From Anaeramoeba flamelloides (taxonomy: Eukaryota > Metamonada > Anaeramoebidae), in NCBI GenBank assembly GCA_027625915.1, contig JANTQA010000008.1, forward strand, positions 7,557,501-7,621,500: a DNA stretch of 64,000 nt, in the 5' to 3' direction. A model generated the notes under the pieces. The model did not search any database and was not told the DNA's origin. It was given only the letters and a program-made list of their open reading frames with translations. Positions 50,885 to 61,966 of the stretch are shown piece after piece. The first letter of the stretch is position 1. The number at the start of each line of letters is the position of its first letter. The translations under genes were made by a program, and so were the position numbers.

Positions 50885-51085
50885 AGGATCGTGTCGTTAA
50901 GTGTCGTGGAGTACCTAGATTTTCTTGAGGTTTTCGTCTTATATGTTAAGTGTTTGAGGTTTTTTTTTGCGGTTTTCTGTTTTATTTGTCAAGTATTCTC
51001 GGTTTTTTTTAATTTGTGAAATAAAAAGAAAGATGTTTAAATTTTCTTTTAATTTCTCAAATCAAACAAAACCTAACTGTAAAAA
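50885..51085. repeat. Dispersed repeat family C, copy 2
   Basis: It contains 'aagtgtcgtggagtacctag', 'tcttgaggtttt', 'tgttaagtgtttgaggtttt' and 'ggttttttttaatttgtgaa', then an aaaacctaac block near 51065-51076. It resembles the complement of 23660-23850 and the direct strand of 54945-55220. Confidence 0.45.
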
Positions 51086-51454
51086 ATATTTCAAATGGGT
51101 AGATTCTATTTTCATCTTAAAACTAAAATTGCTAAACATCACAAATTTTTTTAATATAAATTCTTATTTTTATTATAAGAAGAAAATAAAAACAAAATCT
51201 CACAATCTATACAAAAAAAAACCATAATTCAGGAATAGATGAAGAAATCGACTATTTTTTATGGAATTGCATATTCCCGATGAAAAAAATTGAAAATTTT
51301 GGATTATAGAATTAATCAAATAAACAATAATAATAAGAATAATATCAAAGATATTATTCAAAATAAAGCCTCATTATTTATTTCTATCATTCGTTAATGA
51401 TAAAGAAAATTATGATTCTTTATTGAAATTTCTAAACAAAAATTTAGAAATTAG

Positions 51455-51560
51455 GGAAGTTCTGTTAAGTACTGTCGAGAGCCCAGGTTTATTTTAAAAA
51501 ATAAGAAATAAACAGAAAATTAAATAAAGCCTCAGTTTTATTCATAAATTAAAAAAACTC
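51455..51560. repeat. Dispersed repeat family C, fragment
   Basis: A short match of family C: 'gttaagtactgtcgagagcc', 'caggtttattttaaaaaata', 'gaaataaacagaaaatta'. Probably a remnant. Confidence 0.4.
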
Positions 51561-51701
51561 TAATGACTGAAGGTGTAAATTAATTTCTTCATTTCAAAAT
51601 AAATCTAAAAATAAACACTCAATTGAGCTACTAATCAGAAAAAATCAAAAAAATTTTGTCAACAGATATCATTCTTAATTTTAAATATTCATAAAAGATC
51701 A

Positions 51702-51821
51702 ATGAGTGAATCTTCAGAATTAATTTTGGGTTTAGGTATGCTTTTGATCAGTGAATTAGATTTTGAATTGGAACCAGAAGAAGAAAAAAGGCATGATTTT
51801 CTTCTTTTAAAACATATTTAG
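51702..51821 (+). CDS. Possible 39-codon small protein
   Basis: An ATG-initiated frame of 39 residues with mixed acidic composition (LILGLGMLLISELDFELEPE, ending DFLLLKHI). The composition is more protein-like than other short frames nearby. It could be a small protein, an exon of an unresolved gene, or a decayed fragment of a mobile-element protein. No family was recognised. Confidence 0.2.
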   Translation: MSESSELILGLGMLLISELDFELEPEEEKRHDFLLLKHI

Positions 51822-52041
51822 CTGTAATGTCAAAAAAAAAAACAGAAATAACTTACATGTCTTATTACTAAAATAAATGTTAGTGATTTATTCAAAATTA
51901 AAATCACACACCACTTAACTTTACTAATTTGGTGACTAACAATTAATTTATATTGAAAGAAAACCCTTAAACAAATAATTAGATCATTTTACATTTTTCA
52001 TTTTTCATTTTTTTGTTATTTCTTTTAATTAAATTAAATAA

Positions 52042-52838
52042 ATGGTAATCCTTAATTTTACTTTTCTTTTCTTCTTATATCTTACCCTATGGTCTAAATT
52101 TTGAATAACAAAACAAAATAACATTCTTTTATTCTCCAAAAAAGCCAACTAGATTCAAAAGATCGAGAAAAAAAAGAGGACAAATTATTCATGGTTATGG
52201 ACGTGTAGGAAAACACAGAAAGCATCCAAGTGGTAGAGGTAAATCAGGTGGTCTCCAACATCATAGGTAAATTCTTCTTTTTTTTTATTTTAATTTTGCT
52301 TTTTCTTTTTCGTTTTCTTTTTTTATTTATATTTTGTTTTTTATGAAAATATTTTTTTTTTCTTTTGTTTCTTTTTACTTTTTAAATTGATCCAAATAAA
52401 TTCTTTCAAACATGAACCTTTTACAACAATTTAAATGGGATTTTTTTTCTTTTTTTTTTTTTTTTTTTTATTTTATTTTATTATTTTTCAAAAAGAATTG
52501 CTTTTGATAAATATCATCCAGGATTTTTTGGAAAAGTAGGTATGAGATGGTATCATAAACAAAACAATATCAAATACGCACCAATTATTAACCTTGACAA
52601 ACTTTGGACTTTAGTTCCAGAAGAAACAAGAAAAAAATACCAAAAAGCCAAAGAAGGTGAAGAAGTACCAGTTATTGATGTTGTCAAATTTGGTTACTTT
52701 AGAGTACTTGGAAAAGGAAGACTTCCAAAGCAACCAATGATCGTAAGAGCCAAATCATTTTCAGAAACAGCAGAAAAGAAAATTAAAGCTGTTGGTGGTG
52801 TTTGTGAACTTGTTTTTGAAAAAAACAAAAAGAAATAA
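52042..52838 (+). CDS. RPL27A: 60S ribosomal protein L27a/L28 (uL15)
   Basis: Three exons give 155 aa: 52042-52044 (the ATG alone), 52145-52266 and 52496-52838, with GT-AG introns of 100 and 229 nt. The product reads [14 protein letters not shown], then [70 protein letters not shown] and [16 protein letters not shown]. This is collinear with human RPL27A (148 aa) and yeast Rpl28 (149 aa). The protein sits near the peptidyl-transferase region of the large subunit. The start was chosen because Pro-(Thr/Ser)-Arg-Phe directly follows Met in the family, which needs the lone-ATG exon. The short Lys tail is slightly longer than usual. Confidence 0.96.
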
Positions 52839-54944
52839 ATTGTATTAATTCCGAAGAAAAAAGTATTCAATTTTACCAAAGATCTTTGAATTCAAAACAT
52901 AGCATTGCTGATCATAGATTTTTTTGTTTGTTCATTTTTAATCATGAATTAATTTAGATACCTTTTCTAAAAAGAAACAAAACAAAAAATTTTATTCTTT
53001 TTACTTTTTTAATGATTACTTTTTTTTTTTTTTTTTATTTTTATTTTCAGAGCTTCAAGTTTTTTATATTTTTATTACTCCTTAAAAACAAAAAAAAAAC
53101 TAAAGCTAGACCATCAAACCTTTTTTTTCATTGAATCTCTTTCGAGCTAAGAAACTTACCTTTTAAAGTAATGATAATTTACAATCAAGTAGTTTTTTTT
53201 TTTTTTTTTATCAACCCATCCATTAAATACATTTGATTCGGTTGAAAGTAATTCAATTTGAAAAGAGAGTTGATCTAGAATTTTTTATAAGATAATGAAA
53301 ATTGAGATAAATATTCTGGAAAAGAATTACTCATTCGGAAAAATACTCAAATCTGTTTTAATTGTAAAATGGTAGTTAAAAGAAAAATGTTTCAATTATT
53401 TTTTTACTTATTGTTTACTGATCAATAAAAGCTTGCGGAAATTGAAATTCCTTAAACTGTATTAATACTTTTTGTTAAAATTTTAAAGCCAATTTCACTG
53501 GAATAGGGAAATCATAGCATCACAAAATTAAAAAAATTCACTTTTACTAATGGTTTCATATTAAAAATTAAAATTTGGGAAAATTGAACACGCTTAAATT
53601 TTGGTTTAATGTGTTGTTTTGAATTCTATTTTGATTTTAATAATCAGTCTACTTTTTGATTTGGTTTTTGTTTTAACTGATCAAAAAAGATGTAAAAAAA
53701 TATTTGATAATAAGAATTTTTAGTTACTATTTTGTAATTAAAACCGATTTGACAATTTTTTTTCAGGAATTAAAAATGTTTCCAGAAGTATATAATTAAT
53801 AAGAAAAAAAATTTTTTTTAGTTATTTATTTAATTGATTTACAAGATTTCTTTGACTTTAAAATCAAAGAGTCAAAATTTCAAATATTTCTCAGAAACAT
53901 TTTTTCCAGTTTTGTAAAAATATTAGATATAAAAATAGAAGATCGTAATTTTCTTGAAATATTCTGAAAGGGTAATTATATAAAAAAACAAAATTTTGAT
54001 GATTACTCTTTAATCCATTTAAATTTATTTTGAAGTCTCAAATAAGAGAAAATGATTTAAAAGGTGTAGAAATTGCCATGAATTATATTCTGTGTTATTA
54101 AAACACTAGATTTTTTAAAAATTCAATTTATTTGTTCGAGATTTTTAAAAAATACTAAAATTTCATTAAATTAAGTAATTATTTCTAACTTATTCTTATA
54201 TTAGGAAATACTGATAAATTTAGATTTATATAATAAAATTTTTAATTCAATTTCTCATTTTTGTAATCTTAGATCTCAACTTTTAAAAGAACACAACAAA
54301 AAGAATAATTTGAAGGATTAACTAATTTTATAAAGTTTCTTCACATTTAAACCCATAGAATGCGTTATTCAAAGCTTGAGTAAAAAAAAATTTAAAAAGG
54401 AAAAAGAAGTAAAAATTTTCAAGATATTTATTTGAATTTATCAGTATTGACTAGCTATACAACTTTTTTTTATATCTAAAATATGATTTACATTTTTTCA
54501 AAAATTTAGCTATTTTGAAAATCACACAAATTATTTTTTTCAATTAGGAATTTCAAACTTTTAAAGAGTACCCGATACCTGCTAATATCTTTTTAATATT
54601 AGTAACCATAATTCCAGAAATTGATAAAAAGTTAATAATAATTGATAAATTTTCTCAGCGAAGCATTCACGATTCCTTAGAAATAATTAAACGACAAAAT
54701 TTTAAATTAAAGGGTCGTGTCTTTTTTAATGAGTGTTCTTGATAAAAAAGGACAGTTGATTTTTTTTTTTGATTTTTTACCAACTATCTTTTATAAAAGC
54801 TTTTTTTGTTTTCTAACTTATCTTTTTTTTTTTTTTTTTTTTTTTAATAATTCTTTTTGTTTTTTCAACCAATAAAAATTTGGAACCTCCTCGATTTCAA
54901 AATATTTTTTTTCTTTATCTTCTAAATTACTAATTTACCACTAG

Positions 54945-55220
54945 TAGTCCGATGGGGTATCGTAGATTGCATAACTTCTCTTGAGGTTTTTTGTTTTATT
55001 TGTTAAGTGCTCTAGGTTTTTTTTTTAATTTTTGAAATGAACAGAAAATTAAAATAAATTTTCGGTTTATTTCAAAAAGTAAAAAAAACCTAACAAAAAT
55101 CTATTGATTTTCCTAATAAACAGAAAAATCAAGAAAAGCTAACAGCTTTTTTTTTTAATATTTGAAATAAAAAGAAAATTAAATAAATTGGATTTTTATT
55201 TCAAAAAAGTAAAAAAACCT
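54945..55220. repeat. Dispersed repeat family C, copy 3
   Basis: The landmarks 'tcttgaggttttttgtttta', 'gttaagtgctctaggttttt' and 'aatttttgaaatgaacagaa' are followed by the complementary 'atttcaaaaagtaaaaaaaa' plus 'cctaac' at about 55070-55096. Much of that pattern repeats a second time (to 55220). The inner arms are inverted repeats, so the copy can fold. Confidence 0.5.
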
Positions 55221-55284
55221 AACGGTGGTTTTCCAGAATTTAAAAGAATTGAATAAAATCTTAGATTTTTACTATTATGGGTTT

Positions 55285-55880
55285 TGTAATTTACCCATGA
55301 ATTGCCCAAAAAAAATGAGTGAATTGAGACTAAAAAAGGGTATTGTGAAATTGCCCTTCTTTTGATTAACAAAATTCAAATAATAAAAAAAAAACTTATG
55401 AGGATCTCATTGGCAAAAAATTCAATTCAAAAAAAAAGTTGAAAAAGCATTCTCAATTTTAAAAAATCAAATTATTAAAAAAAAATAACTTACTTCTTTT
55501 TTTAAAAACCCCACGGTGTTAAATTTAATCAATTTAAAACAAATTGTTTTCTTTGAAGTACACAATCAATTTAATTTCGATTTAATCTAATTTGTGGTTA
55601 TATTGTAACTCTCTATATTTGATAAAGTTAGTATTTTGTAATATTCTTTCGAAAAAAATAACTCCTTCCAAGTAGGGTAAAAAAAATGAAATTAAAAAAA
55701 GCTTGGGTACTCTAAAAGTGCCAAATAGCAACACTCCAAAATCAATACAGTTGTTTTCAGAACGATATATCACAACCCTTCTAATTGGAAATAGAGTGTC
55801 CCTCTTTGGAGCTTTTTTCTAAAAATGTCCAATTTTTTAATTGTTGACTTTTTAAGATCGATCAATCTTAATGCTGGTTA
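55285..55880 (+). repeat. Dispersed repeat family D, copy 2
   Basis: Same orientation and landmark order as 20815-21440: 'attgtgaaattgcccttctt', 'gaggatctcattgg', 'gtacacaatcaatttaattt', 'tgtggttatattgtaactct', 'ctccaaaatcaatacag' and 'ttctaattggaaatagagtg'. Confidence 0.7.
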
Positions 55881-56352
55881 GTTTTTAATTGGTATAAAGC
55901 ACTCATTAAAATAATAAATTTTTCAATTTCAGAAAAAAAAATTGAACCTTAATTACTCTACCCTTAATTTCTAAAATTCAAAAAAATCTAAAAGTAATCA
56001 AGAGGAATTCAAAACTCCTCCCTTAAACGTGTAAAAACAATATAAATTCCTTTTTAACAAACAATAAGTCCTTTGTGAAACAATTTTCACTCTAGTATTA
56101 GAACAACTCTTAACTCGTCTTTGTACAATAACCTCAAATTTCAAGACAAAACAATCTTTTTTTTCAATATTAGAGTAAGAAAAAGATAGATTTTGAATCT
56201 TTCTAGATTTAAATAAAAAATTTCACCTTCTAAATTCAGAACAAAGCCAAAAATAAAAAAAAAAAATACTTTCTACTTTTGAAGGGAAAAATTATATTTA
56301 TTTTTTTCAAAAATTACCTTTTTTTTTCATCACAAAAAAAAATTATTTGGTG

Positions 56353-59309
56353 ATGTCAAGTTTAACTCAATTCAAAAGAAAAAACCCTCTTTCACAAGTC
56401 AACCTTTCCGCCCCTTCATGGATTTTACCAATCAAGATCAAAAAGGTAGTTACTCGAATTAACAAATCCAACTTGCAAAAAAAAAGAGCGCGATCAAAAA
56501 ACACTGTAACCAAACAAGAACCAAAGCAACAAACCAAAACACAAGAAACTGGTAACCAAAATTCTTCAACAACAACAAAAACAACAAACCAAAGCAATAA
56601 TAATCATGAAGAGACAATCAGAAAACATCAATTAAACAAGGGCTCTAGTGTGGGCTATCAGGAAGAAACTGATGATTCTTCTGGTGAAGATCCATTTGGA
56701 GTTGAAGAGACGTGGAAGTTCAATGAAAAGGAATCAAGCAGTGACAAAAAAAAAGAAGATACCTTCGAATTTGAAAACAAAGGGGCTCTTGACGAAAACG
56801 AGGAAGACGAATCGTCTGACGGTGATCTTGAGGTACTCAATTCCGCCTCCCTTTTTAAAAAGAAAAAAGAAAAAAAAAAAAAAAAAAGAAAGAAACAACT
56901 ACAAGAAGCAAGCGTAATGATAATGAATTTAGTATTGAATTCGAGGAGCAATCTGTGTCGTCTTCTTCTGATCAAGAAGACGGGATGTTTGGGGGGGCTG
57001 TTTCAGTAGTAGGCTTCCAGCCACAACTTGAATTGTCTTCGAAAAAGAAAGATAAAAAAAAAAGAAAAAGAGAAAAAAAAATGCGTGAAAAAAAGAACCA
57101 ACAAAAATTAAGTCAACAAAATTTGGAAAACTCTGTTGACCTTGGGTTTGAGTTGCACAAATCTAACCCCCTTGAACAGGATGAGAATCTTGGAACAACA
57201 GAAATTGACTTGAGCGAGAATCAAGGTTTTGAAATTGAAAGTAATCGTGGATCAGGCAATAATTTTGAATTCATTTCTGGAGGAGGAGGAATGAGTGATG
57301 AAGAAAAAAAACAGAATGAATTTGATTTTGATTCGGTTAGCTCGAGACCCTCACGATCAACAAACCCCAAAAACGAATTTGATTTTGAAACAGGAGGAGG
57401 AATGAACGATGACGAAAATGAGGAAGAAAAAAAAGAGAATGAATTTGATTTTGATTCAGTAAGCTCCAGGCCTTCAAGAAAAACTGAACCCAAAAATGAA
57501 TTTGACTTTGGAGGGGGGATGAGTGATGAAGAACAAAACAACAAAAAGGAAGAGAATGAATTTGATTTTGATTCGGTTAGCTCGAGACCTTCAAGAAAAA
57601 CAAAACCTAAAAATGAATTTGACTTTGGAGGGGGGATGAGTGATGAAGAAGATAATGTAAATGAGGAAAGAAAAAAAGAGAATGAATTTGATTTTGATTC
57701 AATCAGCTCAAGACCTTCAAGAAAAACAGAACCTAAAAATGAATTTGACTTTGGAGGTGGAATGAGTGATGAAGAAGAAAACAAAAATGAATTTGATTTT
57801 GATTCAAGCAGTTCGAGACCTTCAAGAACAACAAAACCTAAAAATGAATTTGAATTTGGAGGTGGAATGAGTGATGAAGAAGAAAACAAAAAAGAAGAAG
57901 AAAATGAATTTGATTTTGATTCAATCAGCTCAAGACCTTCAAGAAAAACAGAACCTAAAAATGAATTTGACTTTGGAGGTGGAATGAGTGATGAAGAAGA
58001 AAACAAAAAAGAAGAAGAAAATGAATTTGATTTTGATTCAAGCAGTTCGAGACCTTCAAGAACAACAAAACCTAAAAATGAATTTGAATTTGGAGGTGGA
58101 ATGAGTGATGAAGAAGAAAACAAAAAAGAAGAAGAAAATGAATTTGATTTTGATTCGGTAAGCTCAAGGCCATCAAGAAAAACTGAACCCAAAAATGAAT
58201 TTGACTTTGGAGGTGGGATGAGTGATGAAGAAGAAAATAAAAATAAAGAAGACGAAAATGAATTTGATTTTGATTCAAGTAGCTCCAGACCTTCTCGAAA
58301 AACAGACCCCAAAAATGAATTTGAATTTGGAGGTGGAATGAGTGATGAAGAAGAAAACAAAAATGAAGAAGAAAATGAATTTGATTTTGATTCAGGAAGT
58401 TCTAGACCTTCAAGAACAACAAAACCTAAAAATGAATTTGAATTTGGAGGTGGAATGAGCGATGAAGAAGAAAACAAAAAAGAAGAAGAAAATGAATTTG
58501 ATTTTGATTCAATCAGCTCAAGACCTTCAAGAAAAACAGAACCCAAAAATGAATTTGAATTTGGAGGTGGAATGAGTGATGAAGAAGAAAACAAAAAAGA
58601 ATTTGATTTTGATTCGGGCAGTTCCAGACCTTCAAGAAAATCAAAACCTAAAAATGAATTTGACTTTGGAGGGGGAATGAGTGATGAAGAAGAAAACAAA
58701 AAAGAATTTGATTTTGATTCAAGCAGTTCGAGGCCCCCAAGAAAATCAAAACCCAAAAACGAATTTGAATTTGGAGGTGGGATGAGTGATGAAGAGGAAA
58801 ACAAAAAAGAAGAACGGAATGAATTTGATTTTGATTCAAGCAGTTCCAGACCTTCAAGAAAATCAAAACCCAAAAACGAATTTGAATTTGGAGGTGGAAT
58901 GAGTGATGAAGAAGAAAACAAAAAAGAAGAAGAAAATGATTTTGATTTTGATTCAGGAAGTTCTAGACCTTCAAGAACAACAAAACCTAAAAATGAATTT
59001 GATTTTGAAAAAGATTCGAATAATGAAAAAGAGCAAGAAAGAGAAAAGGAAAAGGAAAAGGAAGGGGAAAAGTATGTGGAAATACAAAAAGACACAAAAA
59101 ATAATTTAACAGAAATTATTAAACAAGAAAACCCTAAAGAAAATACAAATTCAATTCAAACTGGGATTATTCCTAAAACAGTTCAGGAAACCTCAAATAA
59201 AACTATTGAAGAACTTAAAATGGAAATAGAAAAAATGTGGAAAGAAAATTTGGAACTTGTCAAAGAATATGATCAGATTAAAAAGGAATTAAAATCAAAA
59301 AGAAAATAA
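56353..59309 (+). CDS. Acidic tandem-repeat protein (SSRPSR / NEFDF repeats)
   Basis: Starting at the ATG at 56353 the frame gives a basic N-terminus, a Thr/Gln/Asn stretch, a GEDPFGVEETWKF segment and an acidic part. At a long A-run near 56864-56888 the coding frame changes; beyond it the other frame reads protein-like (RNDNEFSIEFEEQ) well before its first ATG at 56955, so both parts probably belong to one protein of about 980 aa. Residues from 57315 to about 59010 are about 15 copies of a ~38-residue unit: NEFDFDS-x-SSRPSR-K/T-T-x-PKNEF-D/E-FGGGMSDEEENKKEE. The C-terminus is a short charged coiled coil (KTIEELKMEIEKMWKENLEL). Function is unknown. Regular D-x-F and E-F-D-F words resemble adaptor-binding motifs of trafficking proteins, and SDEEE suits casein kinase 2; both are inference. 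Confidence 0.75.
57315..59010 (+). repeat. ~15 tandem coding repeats, ~105-125 bp each
   Basis: Each unit begins near aatgaatttgattttgattc and contains gacctt-c-aag (Arg-Pro-Ser-Arg) and a ggagg-tgg-atgagtgatga block. Units vary in length through the Glu/Lys spacer. Some neighbouring pairs are almost identical (for example the units at about 57790-58010 and 58020-58140), which points to recent homogenisation. Confidence 0.95.
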
Positions 59310-61826
59310 TACTGATCAAGTTTTTTAAAATAAATTGAGAAATAATTTTATATTTATTGATTTTAACAAATAATTTTTTTTTTCAATTTAGAGTTATTAA
59401 AAAAAGAAAGAAAGAAAATAGAAAATCACTAAATAAGTAACATTTTTTAATAATCAATTTTATTTTTCCAATTCAAAAATAAATAAATATTATTTTGATA
59501 TCAAATATAACTTTTTTTGATAAATTTATCTTTTTTAAACAATCATATTTTGTTTATAGAAAATGTAATTTTTTTTGGATTGTTAAACTCCTTTTCAACA
59601 TTTGTGAAATTCCTTTCTTTTAATTGGGAAAAATACTGTTTTATATTTCGTCTTTGTAGAAATAAGATTATAAATATATTTGGTTGATAGAGTTATTATT
59701 GGGATTTTTATAACTTTTGCTTCTTGAACAAACTAAATTAATAAAAGATATTAATATGGGTTTGTAATTAAATTTGTGATAATAAATCTAATTTTCATTT
59801 TTCTTTATACTGATAAAGAAAAATTTAAAAATTCATTTTTATTTGATTCCTATGTTTTTAAAACACCTGGTTAAATTTGGTATTCTACCTTAATGTAAAT
59901 TTTGTAGTTTTAAAATTATAATACAAGTATTAAAAGGTCATATAGATATCACACTTCAAATATTTTGTAAAAAAAAAAAAAAAAAAAATCATTCTGGGTA
60001 CAAATTGGTAATAATAAAAAAAATATGCTCAATGTCATATTATATGTTAATCATACTGAAATAAATTATTTTTTTATATGGATAGGTACACTTTTACTAT
60101 GTGGTGTGGTTGTATCTTATATCTATTATACTATTATCGAGAATTACGTTTTGTTATGGTATTTCATAAAAGTAGGGGAGATATTTTTTTAAAATCTTGT
60201 TATTATACTTATTGTCTTATTACTTTTTAAATATTCTGGGATTTTTATTTATTGTTTGTTAATATTAATATATTACGTTTCTTAGTATGACATTTCATAG
60301 TTTAAAGATCTATTAAAGTTAAAAATCTTGATTTTATATGATCATTTAAAATCTAAGAAAATTGATAGCTTTTTTTATTTCTTTTTGATTCAATTTTTTT
60401 TTTTTTTTTACTTTAAGAAAACTTCCAATATAAAGAAAAAAATGACAATTATATATTATTTCTAAAAAATATTTTGGATTTCTGGCCTTTCTGTACTATT
60501 TTATATTATCTCTTAGGATATTTTTCTCTCTCCAAAAACAAGTACAATTTTTGCTCTTCTTAATTAGGAATGGTGATTTAATAAGACGTTAGCGACTATT
60601 TACCCAAATACTAAATTACTTTTGACTTTTTAAACCAAACAATAATGTATATAAGATTAGAACTGATAGATTAGTTTTCTAAAAAAAGAGAGATGAAAAA
60701 AGTACATTTTAATTAAGACGAGAAAAAGAGAAATAAAAGAAAGTAAAATTTATAATAAAAAAATAACTTGATACACTTTAAAAAAAATGTTTTTTTTTTT
60801 TGCTTTTCAATATTTTGATTGGGTTTACTTATTGTTGAAATATATTTAGAAAAATTCCTCATTGTTACCATAAGAACATCATGATTTTGGCAATACTAAA
60901 TTTAGAGAAATAAATTTAAGTAAAGGCATAAGTATACTTTGAAAATTAATCGGATATTTTGCTAATTAATTTTGATTCTTGAATTGAATCCACTTCTTGT
61001 ACTTTTTCAGCAGTGATACCTTAAACTACTCTAATAAATTTAACCTAATTTATTTAAAAATATTTGAAGTTTATAGAAAGATCCATGGGGAAAAGAAAGA
61101 ACCAAAAAAGCTTTGCTTTATTTAATCATTCCTCGATTCATCTCCTTTAAACTTTTAACATTATTGTTTGCTTCCACTTATATTTTTTGTACCATAATAA
61201 ATGGCTCTTCTTCATTTCAAGGAATATTACGAATAATCTAATCTCAAGAAGCAGACATAAAAAGGTTTTTTTTTTTCGAATTCTAAAAAGTAGATATTAA
61301 TTTAATTAGAATAATTCCTAATTATTTTTTTAAGTAAGAAATGAAACAAAAAATAAATTGTATTTTTGAGTTTATTCAATCATACTGATCCTTTATAAGT
61401 GTTGAATTAATATGAGTGTACAATTAAAAAACAAATAAAGTCATATCAACAATTCTTTGAACTATCAAGAATCTTTTGCCTGAATGTTTTAAATTATCAA
61501 AATTTATTTGTAAAACATTGGTTTTTTATGACACTTATAGAAATCACAGAATCAATTTATTAAGGTCGAATTACTAGTTTGTTATTTTAAGACAATAATC
61601 AAGACGAAAGAAATACTGTAACTCTATAATTTAACTCTTTGAAAATTATATCAAGTAATGTAATTTATGATTCTGAAAGGTTTTTTTAATTTATTTATTT
61701 TTTTTTTTATGGCAAAAGTTCAAGACATGAGTCAAATTTCATATATTCTATGGGTTTATAAATTTCAATTAAACACAATAAAAAAAAATAAAATTGAATT
61801 TAAAAATATAAGAATGTGTTTAAAGT

Positions 61827-61864
<38 letters not shown>

Positions 61865-61966
61865 CAAGAGGAATTATTTATTTGAATAAACATTCAAGAA
61901 ATAAATAAATAAAAATAGGATAATTAATTATTGATTTTTTTGTATTGTAACTAACATTAAAAAGTG
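59310..61966. other. Intergenic A+T-rich DNA between convergent genes
   Basis: The flanking genes converge, so this holds both 3' ends. No supported gene or clear transposon ends were seen. Notable are an A-run near 59970 and a TA microsatellite at 61829-61863 close to the BTB gene 3' end. Confidence 0.55.

Larger units (their letters stand above)
47490..52041. other. Intergenic A+T-rich DNA with several repeat elements
   Basis: No supported large gene. It contains a TATAAAC-family unit (48625-49165), a Tc1/mariner-like MITE (49919-50112), two family C segments (50885-51085, 51455-51560) and a 39-codon frame (51702-51821). Frames of 64-86 codons at 50200-50403 and 50967-51227 lie in or next to repeat DNA and are not supported as genes. 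Confidence 0.5.
52839..56352. other. Intergenic A+T-rich DNA with families C and D
   Basis: No supported gene. It contains family C (54945-55220) followed directly by family D (55285-55880). The remaining sequence is A/T homopolymers and short chance frames. Confidence 0.55.

Noticed and set aside
56648-56917. 89-codon Lys-rich frame overlapping the repeat protein
   Set aside because: Out-of-frame reading of the acidic N-terminal part; composition is an artefact of the A-rich stretch.
57315-59010. CRISPR-like regular repeat array
   Set aside because: The repeats are in-frame coding units with conserved protein sequence in a eukaryotic gene, and the spacers are not unique.
57221-59095. 624-codon open frame on the minus strand
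   Set aside because: It is the antisense shadow of the tandem repeat gene: the Ser/Phe/Leu-rich repeat simply mirrors the Glu/Asp/Lys codons of the plus strand.
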